A DNA stretch of 64,000 bases, taken from positions 50,048,509-50,112,508 of the forward strand of contig OZ020618.1 of NCBI GenBank assembly GCA_963971575.1. Reading direction: 5' to 3'. Positions 11,073 to 23,849 of this stretch are shown one piece after another; position 1 is the stretch's first letter, and every line of letters begins with the position of its first letter. The notes beneath the pieces are model-generated. The model was not told the DNA's origin. It saw only the letters and a program-made list of their open reading frames with translations, and did not search any database. Source of the DNA: Liopterus haemorrhoidalis (lineage: Eukaryota; Arthropoda; Insecta; Coleoptera; Dytiscidae). A program made the position numbers and the translations under genes.

Positions 11073-11678
11073 AAAATCATCTGTGGCCACCACAGGACCG
11101 ACCGCCATCATAAAGTACTTGTATAAAATACATTCTAGCAGCAGAGTAGAAATAACTTGGCCTAATATTTTCTAACAGAGATATTATTTATCATGACTAT
11201 GGAAACGTTACATATAAGAAAAAAAAATTTACAAAAATTTTTCGTTTCATCAAAGTACGTCTCAAATAAAAGTTATTAGTTATTGCATTCACAGCAACTT
11301 TTGTTCAATAAATTTTTTCGAAATATTTTTCTGTTGCTAAATATTCGCAAAAATCTTAAAATCGACACGAGTAAACTCCCATTTCTAGTCAACTGATTTT
11401 TACCAAAAGTTGATCAATTGGTGTCAAAAGCTTAAATATGCAATTTCATAAAAATCCTTTAAGCTTAATTTGCTCTGCACGTGTACACAGACAGACAGAC
11501 GGACGGACGGACAAACGGACAGACAAACAGACAGACGGACAGACAGACAGACAGACATCATGCTAAAAATAGTCAAAACGTTATGTAGGGACCTCAATTC
11601 GTGTAGATCCATCGAAATCTCGAAATGTCAAAATCGATATGATCACAATACCTCCCTTGTATATGTTGGCGGTCGGTA
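11073..11678 (-). mobile_element. F2 Helitron-like element, copy a (complete)
   Basis: Subterminal repeat ACCGACCGCCA at 11097-11107 and its inverse TGGCGGTCGGT at 11667-11677. Just outside the first lies a hairpin CTGTGGCCACCACAG (11081-11095). Internally there is a CAGA/CGGA array (11489-11557). This is the same plan as F1: subterminal repeats, GTCY array and a terminal stem-loop, as in HINE/DINE-1 elements. Read on the minus strand the hairpin is at the 3' end. It has no coding capacity. Confidence 0.75.
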
Positions 11679-12904
11679 AAAAGTCAAACATTAATTTAGA
11701 TTGCCATGTGCAATGTTGGAAATATGGTCTCCCCGCGAGGTCTAAATATGGGCCAGGGCAAATTCAACATTTTTCCAGCTGACGACGACATGGACGTTGT
11801 TGAAATAGGGCAACAAAGTCCAGCTGATGAACTCTTGCTTTTTGTGACGGGTTTTTACAGGATCAACGGGGTGAGCTTTGTGTTTGGTGCTTAATATGCA
11901 ATATGTGGGCACATGAACAATGAAAGATCCGGGACAGAAAAAGATTTATATGAATGTGTTTTTTGTCAGTTATCAGTTATTAAACTCTTACTTTGAGTTT
12001 GTCTTAAGCACACATATATTTTTTTTTATTAGATAATAACAGTTTTCCTCCAAGCAATTATTATTATAAAGTGTTAAATTAAATTCATACCTTGTTTTAT
12101 TATAAGTTTATATTGCGTAATGTAAGTAAATTAAATTCTACATTTGTCTTTAATTTTTATTGTATTTTAACCTAATTAAGTCTTGTAAATAGCTACCTTA
12201 TGAAAATCAGCGTAATTAGATGAAACCACATGCACTCGTCTTTACTAGAATCATCTCCATCTAGAGTTTCTATCCAGATTGTCACGCTATCAATTATGTT
12301 TCTTCGCATGCATCCAAGCATGAGACATCTGTTAGCAGTGCAGGGAAACAACAGATTGTAGTTTACGTATTTAATTTAAATATTTCGCAATTTATACGGT
12401 ACTTTCAGCACAGCGGTAGTAATTGTCATTATTTATAATTGTTTATACAGAACATACTTTATCATTTACAGTAAATTATATTGGTTGTTAAATGTCGAAT
12501 ACTTTTTTCGATTTAAGATTTATATTAATTGTGTTAGCTATTGTTTGTAAATATACTTAAACGTAGTTATAATTTTTAAATAAAATCGGTTATGTAGATT
12601 TTTAAAATGTTGACTCTTTTAAATTGTTATAGGAAAGTTGAAGGGCAATAGAACTCCTTGTAGTTGTCACATTTCTTGGTTGCAAAATTGAAAGACAAAA
12701 TGTCAAGAAAGAAGAAGAAATTTGGACAAATATATCTGTTCTGTAGGTCTGGGTAAGGGGAAATATTTGGAAATATTGTAACCACGATGCATAACGATTG
12801 ATGCTATCATCTCTTCATTTGATGGGAATCCTATTTAAGAATTTCTTGAGGTTTGAGAATCTGGTGAACAATAATGTATTCAACAAAAAATATATATATA
12901 TATA
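11679..12904. other. Unassigned sequence
   Basis: A 62-codon frame at 11706-11894 has no recognisable family. GC is a little raised at 11720-11890. Probably decayed transposon or unique intergenic DNA. Confidence 0.4.
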
Positions 12905-13128
12905 CAGAGCCGCAGTAAGGAAAACTTGCGCTATGGGCAAAACTGTGTTTTGGTGCCCTTGGCAAAAACAAGGTGGTCCTCACTTCCCAAAATCCAAGTG
13001 ATGAGCAAAAAAAAAGGTCCGCACCTCCCAAAATTCAAGTGATGAGCAAAAAAAAAGATCCTCACCTTCGCAATGCGGCGCCCTTTTCCTTAGTGCGCTA
13101 GGGGCCGTCGCCCCCCCCTTACTGCGTC

Positions 13129-13132
<4 letters not shown>
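12905..13132. mobile_element. hAT-type MITE family M1, copy a
   Basis: Inverted ends CAGAGCCGCAGTAAGG (left) and CAGAGACGCAGTAAGG (right, read on minus), 228 bp, set in TATATATA repeats so the target duplication cannot be separated from the microsatellite. Inside are two direct copies of CAAGTGATGAGCAAAAAAAA followed by GGTCC/GATCC and CACC. Confidence 0.75.

Positions 13133-13184
<52 letters not shown>
13133..13184. repeat. (TA)n microsatellite
   Basis: Pure TA repeat adjoining the MITE end. Confidence 0.95.
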
Positions 13185-13189
13185 AAAAG

Positions 13190-13310
13190 ATATTAAGTGG
13201 GGTATCAAATAAAACCTCTTAATGCGATTCCGAACCAAAAATATTTAAGTGTAGTGTGAATTTTCACACATTTCAGGGTTTTGTAGGTATTTTATAAGTA
13301 TAAGAAGCCA
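13190..13310. mobile_element. F1 fragments in mixed orientation
   Basis: GGGTATCAAATAAAACCTC (13200-13218) resembles the F1 core in plus orientation. It is followed at 13255-13300 by the F1 3' palindrome GTGTGAATTTTCACAC and GGGTTTTGTAGGTATT in minus orientation. The opposite directions show a rearranged or doubly inserted relic. Confidence 0.55.
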
Positions 13311-13647
13311 ACATAATACTGGATGTTTGGGAATATTTATTCTATAGTCACATCAAAATCAAAAGTTTTTTGATAATCACATTTATTCGTTACTTGAGAA
13401 CGAAGAGCTTCCATTTAATTATTTTAAACCAAATTTCAATAATTTGCCAAAATTCCCGGGTTTTTTTTTCTGTATTTGCTTCGTATTCAAGTCTTTATTA
13501 GATTAATAATAAATATTTTACAGTGTAGAGTGTAGTGTGGTGTGGTGTGAGTAACTCGGTTCACAACTGTTAAAAAAATATTATATTTGTTATATTTTTA
13601 ATTTCAAAAAAATACTCGCACTATCTTAGTTATAAATACAAAAAAAT
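13311..13647. other. Unassigned AT-rich sequence
   Basis: No coding sequence recognised. TGTAGAGTGTAGTGTGGTGTGG (two overlapping short repeats) near 13525 is simple sequence. Confidence 0.45.
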
Positions 13648-14401
13648 CGTTGGAAAGTTACACATCTCGCCTGTTTAAAGAAATCAGTGTATGCTCTAAA
13701 AAATATCACAAGATTTTTTTTAAAATTAATTTTTATTGGAAATGGAACGGTCGGAAATTCGCACTATTATGAAGTATGAGTTCCTAGATGGAACTACGGT
13801 ATCGCAGATCACGCGAAACGTTAATAGTGTATTTGGCTCTAGTTATTACGCAGCAGACAATATCAAATTGGATCACCAAATTTCGTACAGGTAACTTAAA
13901 AACCAAACAAAAAAAAAAACCTGGCTCATCGATCACAGCAGAAATAAACTGCAACCAACTGGACGAAATGACGCAAAAACTTAAAGAAAAACAGCTTAGA
14001 TTGGTCAACAGATCGACTCCTATCTTATTACACGATAACGCTAGACCAAACATTGCACGAATGACTGTGGCAAAACTACAGGAAATGGAGTTGGAACTTC
14101 ACCATTCTCCATACTCCCCAGACCTAGCCTCTACTGACTACCACTTCTTCCGCAATTTGGACAACTTTTTAATAGGAAAACATTTTAATTCCGAGAATGC
14201 TGTAAAACTGGCCTTCCAGGAATTCATTGACCCTCGTCCACCAGTGTTTTATACCACCAGCCTGAACAATCTGCCGCTTAAATGACAAAAGTGTATAGAC
14301 AATATAGGTGCATACTTTGATGAATAAAATAATTCCTTATCTTTGTAAGTTATCAACCAACTTTGCCTTTTTTTCTACAAATTTCATCCTTGACGACCTA
14401 A
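13648..14401 (+). pseudogene. Internally deleted mariner (family M), copy B
   Basis: Starts at the GGAAAGTTACAC block of the leader. MERSEIRTIMKYEF begins at 13742, a one-base loss near 13840 shifts frame, and the deleted junction (RTGNLKTKQKKKPGSSIT) matches copies A and C. The second and third acidic motifs are HDNARPN and YSPDLASTDYH. The stop in the C-terminus follows NLPLK. This copy keeps the right terminal repeat (AAATTTCATCCTTGACGACC, 14379-14398). The left repeat is missing. Confidence 0.8.
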
Positions 14402-15449
14402 TATCATCTTTCCTAGAATATGATTCTGAAGCGCGTTTTAAGACAATGAAATATTGACATCGACGTAGATTCTCCGGTGGTATTGTAGATCTTTCTAAGC
14501 TCGTACAAGAGATCCATATATTTGGATCTTGTTTCCTCCACCTTGAGAGAGATATTCTTCTCAGCAGGATTTGAGAATTTGATCACAAACTTTTTTCTCG
14601 ATATCCAAGAGGGTTACGTAAGGCTTAGTAGTTGTAGTAATTATTATAATTATTAAATGACGAGAAATGGGAATTTTCTTTTTTGAAAGCACACTTTTCC
14701 TTCCCTTAGTTATTAAGCCCATGTTATAAATAGGGATTATTAGTTATCCCTAAAGACAAATATTAAAGTGATTTTCCCTCTATGTATCAATTGAAGTTTT
14801 AGCTCGATCTCATATAATGCGATAATACAATTTTGTCGTGACTATGACGTGTCTTCCTAATATGACTCACTAAAATTAATTCCTGTGAGATTTTTCAATA
14901 GCAATTTTCGTATTAAATATCCCATTTTGTACCTTGATAGCAGATAACGAATGCTGGAGGGAATACATGTGTTCTCATAATTAAATAGCCGGAGAAGAGA
15001 AGAGAAGAGTGACGGTGTTAGTTGCAGGGTAACGTGATGCAATAGGCTTTTGCAGTCACAAAGACTGGAATGACCAGAGGAGATTGCCATGTGCACTCTA
15101 GACCATACTTACCCGGATCAAATGAGGTATATAGGTTAGCTAATTGCTTTGTTGTTCTAGGATATCAAAGTACTGAAATACTACATTCAAGATAATACGT
15201 TTAGATTGAAATACAATTGTATCTCTGATTTCGATTATAATTTAAAAATACCGACCACTAATTTACAATTACTATCTATTTCAATATGAAATTAATATGA
15301 CAAAACATTACTAAGAACAACAAATTTTGTTAACTCTAAAGACAAACGATTAAAACAATAAAGTATCTCTCACCCTATTATTTAGGCGGGTTGGACTAAA
15401 AAATTTAAAAAATTCTGAATAATGTACATTAATGTAAAATTGAGTCTAT
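14402..15449. other. Unassigned sequence
   Basis: No coding or repeat family recognised apart from short GAAGAGAA purine runs near 14994-15008. Confidence 0.5.
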
Positions 15450-16850
15450 CAGATCAATTCCAGGGCTTCGAACCGGAACTGAACCGAAAACCGAAAACCG
15501 AAAAAAACCGTTATTTTTGTCGGAACGAAAACCGGAACTGAACCGAAAAAATATATCGGTTTATTTCGGTTCAGATAATGTTTATGTGAGTGAATATAAA
15601 ATACATTTTATTTAAGATTAATTTTTAAACTGATGAGCAGAAAAAAATCTTAATTCGTAATTTTTTAACTAATGCGCTACTATTATTTCGGAAGAGGGGG
15701 GTGAACGCCCAGAACCCCCCCCCCGGCATCGATCTTGGTATGATTATCAGAGAATAAGGAATAAAATGTTCTTTTAAATTATAGTAGAAAATAAATTTCT
15801 AATATAAATAAAAGCATTTAAAAATTTATCACTCGGTTCGGTGACTGAACCGAAAACCGCAAAAAACCGTTATTTTTGCCGGAACGAAAACCGGAACCGA
15901 ACCGATATATATTTTTTTAATTGAACCGGAACGAAAACCGAAACGAAAAAAATAACGGTTCGAAGCTCTGATCAATTCTGTAAAAAGTTATCATGGTTGT
16001 TACCGTGTAGATAACTTTTATAGGGGCTTTCATAGTAACTTTAACATTTTTTGTATTCTGTAATATCCAACCGTAGTGACTTCGCTATGAAAGTTATGTC
16101 TTAGTGACAGTTACTGAGAAAAGAATGAAGTTAGGTACAGAAGCGCAACACGCATGCGCATTGGTGGTATACAGATGACAGTTGAGGTTAAAAATGTCAA
16201 AATATTGTGTTGCTTACATCATTTTGTTGTTATATAATATATATTTTGGTATATACATTTATAAAATATAAAAAAAAAAACAAAATAAGTGAGGAAATTA
16301 AAAAAAAAAACGGACTGCAAAGACAAATTCTCGACAGTAGAACCAGTGGCGCAGGCGGGTGGAATTTGAGGGTTAAAACCTCCCATGAAGCTGGATTTTT
16401 TATTACTTGGATGCATTTTCCTTGTTTTGTCATTACTTCCATACGTCTCATTTTATAACCCTTCCACCTCATGAAATTATTTTTGCGTCACTAAATAGAA
16501 CTTTTGTTAATTTTTTTTTAAATAATTTTATAAATGAGGAATCGGAAAAGACTTTTTGATCTTTAATATATTTCATCTCCTGCAATATAAACATTTACCT
16601 ACACTCATACATACATATTTTATATATATTTAATTTATATAATTTTCTTTACTAATATTATAAACTTATAAACACCAGCATTTGGTAGTTACTATGATAG
16701 GAACTTTTATAGTAACATGTTACTAAATATTATAGTAACTTTTGTCTTACGGAATACGAAATACCCCAAAGTTACTATGATAGTAACTGACCTTGCTCAT
16801 AGTGACAAATTTAGTTACTATGATAGTAACTGAGTTACAGAATTGGTCTG
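15450..16850. mobile_element. Inverted-repeat DNA element, interrupted by a hAT MITE
   Basis: The left end CAGATCAATTCTGTAA (10 bases, then the nested MITE, then on from 15971) matches the right end read on minus, CAGACCAATTCTGTAA. Both ends run into imperfect repeats of AGTTACTATCATAGTAAC, several of which lie at 16685-16830. Without the nested element it is about 880 bp. TAT at 15447-15449 and 16851-16853 may be the target duplication. No transposase recognised. Confidence 0.6.
15461..15970. mobile_element. hAT MITE with perfect 8-bp duplication
   Basis: Ends CAGGGCTTCGAACCGG and CAGAGCTTCGAACCGT (right, read on minus), flanked by ATCAATTC at 15453-15460 and 15971-15978. Both arms are built from AACCGAAAACCG-like words; a C-rich tract lies at 15712-15724. 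510 bp, no protein. Confidence 0.9.
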
Positions 16851-18659
16851 TATATCGATCCTTGAGCTGACAGTATAGTATCGGTTCAAAATTCCGAAAC
16901 AGAATCATATCACAGAACAGAGGTAGTTATTAAGACTTTATAATTCATAATTAGAATGAAATTACATTTAAAATAATCTTTGAATTATAAAGATTTGTAA
17001 AGTAGAGATGTCGGATATTTTATGTGTGTTGGCTGGATGTTTTGGCACAGGTAACTTCAAGAACTAGATCTTGGCACAGGACTGCAATCCAGGAGACTTT
17101 CCAGAAAATAACGTCGTTGTAATTCACACTTTTTTATTTTTAGTTATTAGGAGACTGTATTGAACAGAATAAGAAATGCTAAAGGCTGAAAATAAATAAA
17201 AAATTTAATAGATAATCTTAAAAACAAAAACTTATAAAAAACTCATCACACAAAGCCCATAAATTTATTAAATATGATGACAATTCTCGCATTTCTTGCA
17301 ATAATATGTTTTTATAGAAATCTATATTTTTATTTTGTTTCGTAACAAATAAAGAAATAGTTCTTGGAATATTTTTCAATCCGTAAATCACGAACGTTAA
17401 GAATAATCTTCAACTTTAAAACGGTAGAATTTGTCGAGATTCGAAAGCATAACCATTCGTTTAAACTAAGCAGAGAAGTTGAACTACGGTCAAATCTTCA
17501 ATAGGAATATCACAGCAAGAGTCTTATTTACTATAGCAATGTATTCTGTTGAAAACTTCAATCGATATTTCGATCCCAAATACTTCCAACGATTTATATG
17601 GATACTGCATTAAATTTGTTAGGCATTTATTAGATTTAGCACCCATTATTCATTTTTACAGCTTTGTGGTAGTTTTATATTTTTATTGGACTAGGAAATT
17701 TTCCAATAGAAAACTATCCACTTAAATTGTATCGGTCGGCTTTAAAACCACCCTATATAGAAAAAATATTGATAAAAATATAACCAATTCAGCGGTTTCT
17801 TCAAAACAAATCTTAACACGTACAGCTAGCACTGAAAAGCAGTATTTTTCTACAATCGTTATGGAAATTGTTGTTAGTTTTGAAATTGGTATTTAGACAT
17901 TAGTCTTTAAAAACTATTTTTATGTTTTATTTAATTCACTTTTTTAGGGTTTTGTAGATATGACCACAATCAGAAATTATCATTTCAATCATATGCACCA
18001 CTTAAGCGCTAGAAATCTTTATTATTACTCTTTTAAATTCTTTTGTCACAAGAGTAAAATATTTTTGTTGGCATGTTTCAGCGTCTTTTCTCGATACAGC
18101 AGTAAAACAAGGTTGAAATAAAGTTGAAACAAAAAACTCTCACTTAAGGGACCCGATGGTATAATGTCCAGGACAGGTTGATGACATGTTACTGTTTCCA
18201 CTCCCCGGGGGCAGCTTGGACTGGAGAGAGAATTATTTGCCACCCCCGAGGTTTTAATCCCTAACCTAACCATACTTCACGACACTTTTTATCTCTTGTA
18301 AAGTTATTTTTACTGGATCGTAACATATTTTTAGATAACACTCAATCTTGACATATAAGTTTTTTGGAGATTTTGTTATGTAGTGTGATTTAAACTATTG
18401 TTAATATATCTTCTACGAAGGACGTCCAGAAAATAAAGAACGTTTGATTGGTAGAAACATTGAAGACAATATTTAATATGGTCATAAAACTGGATTTATT
18501 GATAAACCACTTAATAAAAAACAAAAAAACTCGGAATTAAAGAAATCTATTCCGTAAATAATAAAAAAGAAATTAATAAATACGTGTATTTTTCATATTG
18601 TTGACGGTTTTAAAATTTATTTTACATTTTTGTTAATTTTAAGTTCATTAGTGATTTTA
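16851..18659. other. Largely unassigned sequence
   Basis: Only AGGGTTTTGTAGATATGACC (17947-17966) stands out: it matches the F1 5' terminus, but no F1 body follows it. Confidence 0.45.
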
Positions 18660-18898
18660 TAACTAATTTTTCCGATAAATAGTAGGACCATGGTTCAATA
18701 TCACCGCATATATATCTTTGAACTCTCTATATTTTTCTTATATGTGGATCAAAAAGTTTTATATACATACCAAATTTCAACATTCCACATTCAACAGTTT
18801 GGTTACAATTTCTACCGTACAGACAGACTCATAGACAAACAGACAGACACATGTGTGCAATAATAAGGGTTTTTGGGTGTCATACCATACAAAACCCT
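18660..18898 (-). mobile_element. F1 element, diverged 5' part
   Basis: Shares the order core (ATGTGGATCAAAAAGTTTTA, CCAAATTTCAACATTCCACA), short CAGA array (18820-18850) and 5' terminus (CATACCATACAAAACCCT, 18881-18898) with F1. More diverged than the four main copies and lacks the tRNA-like block. Confidence 0.7.
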
Positions 18899-19379
18899 AA
18901 TAAAAAGACATTAACAAAGAAATTAGAGTTCAGCCAACCTATCGGGCAAGCATATTTTTAACTTTTTTTAATAAATATTCCTCATCCAGAAGTCTTAATC
19001 TTGAGATTCTTGAGGTGCACGTATACCATAGCAAAAAAAAAAAAATAATAATAAATTACGTGTAAGGCCGAAAGTTAACTCGACTGATAGTGTCCAAAAA
19101 AAATAGAAGAAAATTGTTAATGAAAACATCAATTTAAACGCACCAACTGTATGCAGCGCTCTGTGAAACTGATTCTGTGCCATCCAAGGCTACATTGAAG
19201 CCGACTCAAAACGAAATGGCGCCAAAGGTTCATATTCGCGGGTGCTATCCGCAAACGTTCTATACTTTTTTTAAAAATTTATTTACAAAAGATGCTTTGG
19301 CTTCTAGGCCATTAGCATTACATATATATAAGGTTAATTTGTTCAATTTTGTGTATAGAACAAACATTTTGTAAAACAT
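18899..19379. other. Unassigned sequence
   Basis: No recognisable feature. Confidence 0.45.
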
Positions 19380-20545
19380 GATAGTATACCACAGATTTAG
19401 TTATATATATATAAGGTTGTTATTTATATTTGGTCAGGTTTATGACTTTGAGGTAGTCCGTTATGTTTGGTAGTTTTGGTTTATTGCTGAGACCTTCTTT
19501 TATGTCTGCTGGTATTTGTTACATCTGTCGTTCGGTAGTGTATTTTACACAGTCTGTAATAATGTGTTTTACTGTCAGTGGTGTCTGGCAAGTTTCACAC
19601 TGTAATCTGTCCTCTTTTTGGAATATATGTGCGTGTGTCAGTCGGCATTGACCGATTCTAAGTCTGGTAATATTTATTTGGTCTTGTCTTTTGTCTAATG
19701 TCTCCCAGGTCTTCGTTTGTTCTTTTATTTGTCTAAGTTTGTCGTCGTTAATGGACCCAAAATGAATGGACCCACCATTCATTTTTCCAGGTGTCTTAGA
19801 TTTTGTTTGTTATGTGGTTTTTGAAGTCTTAGTTTTGTGTACCGATTTTGATGGCAATCTTATTTGTGACTTCCTTAGCTGCTTTATCGGCCGTTTCGTT
19901 GGCCGCGATTTCAACATGAGCTGGAGTCTATATAATTTTGGTGTTTATATTTTTTTTCTTCGTGCGCCGTATGGAGGTGTTCTTGTATTTTGATAAGCCG
20001 TTTGTTTTTCAGGTACATCTGCTGGAGACTTCAGACTCACACTCAAAATCACACTTAGCGAATCGGTGCATGTAAGATATGTTGTATCTGTCCGTTTGTT
20101 TTTATATACTCGGCCACTTTCAGGATACTGTAGGTTTCTGCCGAGAAAATGGATGATGTCCCCAATCAGTACATCTGCTCCTGTTCTTCCGGACATTTTT
20201 GAACCGTCTGTATAAATGTGGCAGGCATTAGGTGTATTCTCTACGGTATCTCTGTAACAGTTTCTGTATATTTCGCCTGGTGTTGTCGTTCTGTCATATT
20301 TTGTCAGCTTGGTATTGACTTGCAGATGGTCGATAGTCCAGGGTATATCGCCGTATTGCATTTTGTTTAAGGAAGGTAGGAGTAAAGGGTAGAGCTATTG
20401 AAAGGTGTTGGTGGTGTGATTTTGCATTAGGGTTTTGTTGAGGAGCTGGGTTCCTCGGAAGAGATAGTCGTATGCAGGGTTATTTGGATTTCTTACTCTA
20501 TACTTTGTGGACAACGATTTAATATCATTGCTAAATCTTAAAGAA
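19380..20545 (-). pseudogene. Non-LTR retrotransposon family B, copy 1 (RNase H and C-terminal zinc motif)
   Basis: Minus-strand translation gives, in order, YRVRNPNNPAYDYLFRGTQLL, then HIYTDGSKMSGRTGA (RNase H first Asp), TDSLSVILSV, then in another frame IAANETADKAAKEVTNK (RNase H last motif), and finally TRLRIGQCRLTHAHIF with CETCQTPLTVKHIITDC (CX2CX7HX4C). This order is that of ORF2 ends in jockey/I/R1-group elements carrying RNase H. It is broken by frameshifts around 19780-19945 and a stop near 20390. The reverse transcriptase itself is absent (5' truncation). Confidence 0.8.
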
Positions 20546-21167
20546 TTTTAATCAACGATTAATGAAGAATACACAGGAAATCTTGTGAAATGTGACATTT
20601 TATACATGATTTACTCGTTCAGTATAAACTGGCACCCGCCGCAACTTTCTGTTAATCATTTACTTATGAATTATGGAAAATCAAATAAAACAGGCGATCG
20701 TGCATCGCGCCTCGCTACTTGTAAGATATATGTATGGCTAATTGGAGAGATGGGATCGACAGCGTCCTGTCGATAACTTCTTTATTTCTAAGCATTCAAG
20801 TTTTTAATTGATCAGGTGCGTTCTTGAATAATTTTTTATGTTCCGGTGTACTACATAAATATACAGACATTAAACCCTTGGGTGATATGCAACCATTTTA
20901 TTAATTTAAATAAACAAATAACAGGAAAACTTGTGGAATAAAAATATATCGATTTTATTGCAGTTTTTGTTTGACGTAAGTGCATTTTAGACGGGTTTGT
21001 CAAGCTCAAACAAAAAGAAAGACTTTTTCAAAAAAAGTTCTTTTTCATCTTCTCGGCTATCAAATTCAGATGAGGACGAAAAAGATCCCCTTTTTGGCCA
21101 TGGTACACAAATAAACTTTTTAAATTATTGCAGAATGTCAAATGAAAATTCTTGAGAGTATGCGAGG
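20546..21167. other. Unassigned sequence
   Basis: A short open stretch near 21000-21140 encodes a Ser/Asp/Lys-rich peptide (SSSRLSNSDEDEKDPLFGHG). I do not recognise it. Confidence 0.3.
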
Positions 21168-21884
21168 GCTGCATTTTATATTCCGGAATTTGAGATCAAA
21201 AACAATTATTTATCAACAAAAATGGTTTTATTGTTTTTCAAAATATTCTCCATGAAGATCAATACACTTTTGTATGCGTTTAAACCAATTTTCGATGCAC
21301 TTTTTCTACTCCGAATGAGGCTTTTTCCACTGCCCAAATTATGTGGAAATCAACGCGAACAAATCGTTTTGACGGCCAAATGTTCATGCAGTAGTGAATG
21401 TATGCTTGTCCCACTAATACCCAAGGATACCTTAATCTCATGATAAGTCACATGACGATCTTGCAGTATCAGTTCACGCACAGCATCAATGTTTTCCAGA
21501 ACAATAACCGATTTAGTACTAACTTCACGAAATTCGTCCTTAAGCGAACTACGGCCACGATTGAACTCGGCAAACCATCGATAAACAGTAGTCCTTGACG
21601 GTGCTTCATCGCCAAAAGTCGAATTAAGTTCATCGATGCACTGTTGTTGGGTTAATCAACGTCAAAAGTTGTAAAAAATAATCGTTCGAAAATGTTCACG
21701 ATTTAATTCAATTTTTAGCTGAGATGAATGTTTTCAAGTTACTGCAAACAACACAAATAGCGCTCGTACGTCAAAACCTGAGTGCGTATACCGTCAAAAA
21801 TGTCAAACTTTACGATTGAAGCGTCAGTTGCCAGATGGCAGCACAAGTTTAGCGCAATCCCGAAATATAAGGGGCAATCATCGT
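21168..21884 (-). pseudogene. Mariner-like element (family D), internally deleted, copy 1
   Basis: Minus-strand translation: TQQQCIDELNSTFGDEAPSR, VYRWFAEFNRGRSSLKDEFRE, then HVTYHEIKVSLGISGTSIHS and LAVKTICSR. It then jumps to the extreme C-terminus KIGLNAYKSVLIFMENILKN in a shifted frame (true frame KRIQKCIDLHGEYFEKQ). The catalytic core is missing. Ends: TTATATTTCGGGATT-like (right, minus) and TTATATTCCGGAATT (left). Confidence 0.7.
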
Positions 21885-21984
21885 ATTATAGAACAAAAAA
21901 AAAAAAAAAAAATTCTATTTTGAAACGATTATCATCAAAAATAACTTAAGTTCACCAGTGGACGTCGGAACAGAGCAACAAATT

Positions 21985-22620
21985 AATCATGACAACGAAG
22001 AAAACTATGTAGGAGCTTGCATTGTCATGATGAAAAATGATGCGACGTTTTTGATTGCTATTCCTGATTTTGAGCTTCGGTCAAATTATGTGGAATCCAT
22101 CGGGAACAGATCTTTTTCACAGCTAAATGGTCATGCAAAATCGAATGTATTGCAGTCTGCGATAGGCCAAATGATGCCTCTATCTCACGGTAAGTCACAT
22201 GCCAACCTTCTTCAATTATTTTGCGCACAGCATCGATTTTTTTTTTAAATCACAACCGATACTGGTCGACCTTCATGAGATTCATCGTTGACGGACGCAC
22301 GACCACGACGAAATTCTGCAAACAAATTGTAAACAGTCTTCATTACCAAAAGGTGAATGAAGCGAATCTACTCATTGTTGTTGAGATATGCCTTTACTAA
22401 AAACGTAAAAATCATCCAACGAAAACCTTCACGAATAATATCCTTTTTTTCACAAACTTGTTTTTTTAACGCTCATTGTCAACAAAATACTGGGTCAATT
22501 TATAAGCTGCCACTGGTTTCACAATAACAAATGTCTAATTTTACGAATATAATTATGACACATTTCAATAATGCCATCTAGTTGTCGTTTGTAAAAACAT
22601 AAAAGGTAACCCTCCTATTG
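21985..22620 (-). pseudogene. Mariner-like element (family D), copy 2
   Basis: On minus the leader begins GGAGGGTTACCTTTTATGTT and continues like the element at 44.2 kb. The N-terminus (KGISQQQ..., FAEFRRGRASVNDES) passes to HLTYREIEASFGLSQTAI-like sequence. It then jumps from about EAQ to NQKRRIIFHHDNASSYI (second acidic motif) and stops. The first Asp region and the C-terminus are missing. Confidence 0.65.
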
Positions 22621-23511
22621 CTTCCTGTAGTCATTTTATTCAATATGATTCTCTATTAACTCTATGGTTTTAACTGAACTCATATCTAATGACCGATGTT
22701 ATATTTCAGAATAGTTGATACGTTCTATCAAATAGTAAAAGACTCAATGCAAATATTTCATGAATTTCATAAAATATTCTAAAACTAAATTTAATTCTGT
22801 GTGACATTTGATCTTCCAACATTGCAACGTTTCATATGAAATCTCATTTGAACATGTAAATTAAAAGCTCTGGTTTGTATCATTGTTTGAATTATCCTTA
22901 TGATGAAGCATTTTAATGAAAAATCCTTTGCTCGAATATAATACTGTTCTCTTTCTATGATCAGACAAAGAGAATTAGAACGTAAAAGAAGATGGAGAAG
23001 CAACAATTATCAGATAAATAAACAGGAAACAATATTTCCAGGTTGCAAAAAGAGAATAATCGATTGAATCCTTCCTTTGATTTGTTGCTTGTTTTAAAAT
23101 ACAATTCGATAATTACGCATTTGTTGGCAAATGAATTATTTATGTTACACAAAAACTTATCTGCAGCATTGTAGCACACCTAATTTTGGAGTTAATCATA
23201 AATTATATCCCATAGGGGTTTGCTTATGTCCAACTTTTTTTTCTAGAGCTCATTACGTTAAGTCGCATTTATAGGCGAGGAAACGAAGCAGTGAACTTCC
23301 GATTTTTGGCGCAGTAAGATGGATTTACATGCTGTTTGGTGCATTCGATTCGTTAGAGCCTCAGGAAATTTTGTTAACCAACGCGATCAATGCAAAATGA
23401 AAAACTGCATTTGTGCATAAGAAAAATACATTGGAAAAGTGCATTTTCCAGAGTTGCAAAATCAAAAATTTATAACTCGGTATAAATTCACTAAAATAAT
23501 TCAAATTTTGA
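22621..23511. other. Unassigned sequence
   Basis: No coding or repeat family recognised. Confidence 0.45.
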
Positions 23512-23848
23512 TACTCGGGGGTTTTTTGGGTCGCTGAACACGAATATCGGGACGAAAGAAGTGTCCGAGGTACCTGGTGCCCAGGGTGGACACTACGTAC
23601 ATCGTCTCCTAGAGTTTTATGCAAATTTGATACAAAAGCAGTAGAATCACATTACTCGGGGGTTTTTGGGGTCGCTGAATCCGAATATCGCAATAGCGAA
23701 CGTCTCCGAAGTACCTGGTGCTCAGGGTGAGCGGTACTTACCCTCGTCTTCAGGAGTTTTATGCGAATTCGATATAAAAGTAGTTGAAACACGTTACTCG
23801 GGGGTTTTTGGGGTCGCTAAATCCGAATATCGCAATAGCAAATGTCAC
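23512..23848. repeat. 141-142-bp tandem repeat, 2.4 units
   Basis: Units start TACTCGGGGGTTTTT at 23512, 23653 and 23795. Each has GGTCGCTGAA, CGAATATCG and GTACCTGGTGC(C/T)CAGGGTG at fixed distances. It is clearly richer in G and C than its surroundings. The third unit is cut off after about 54 bases, where a family D terminus begins. Confidence 0.85.
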
Positions 23849-23849
23849 C

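Noticed and set aside
11706..11894. 62-codon frame as a small gene
   Set aside because: No family resemblance, no splice or initiation context, and length expected by chance.
10818..11920. pogo-type element bounded by TGTGGG motifs
   Set aside because: The motif at 10818 and that near 11907 do not form inverted ends when compared base by base.
16207..16458. 83-codon frame inside the outer inverted-repeat element as its transposase
   Set aside because: Low-complexity Lys/Ile/Phe content and no catalytic motif.
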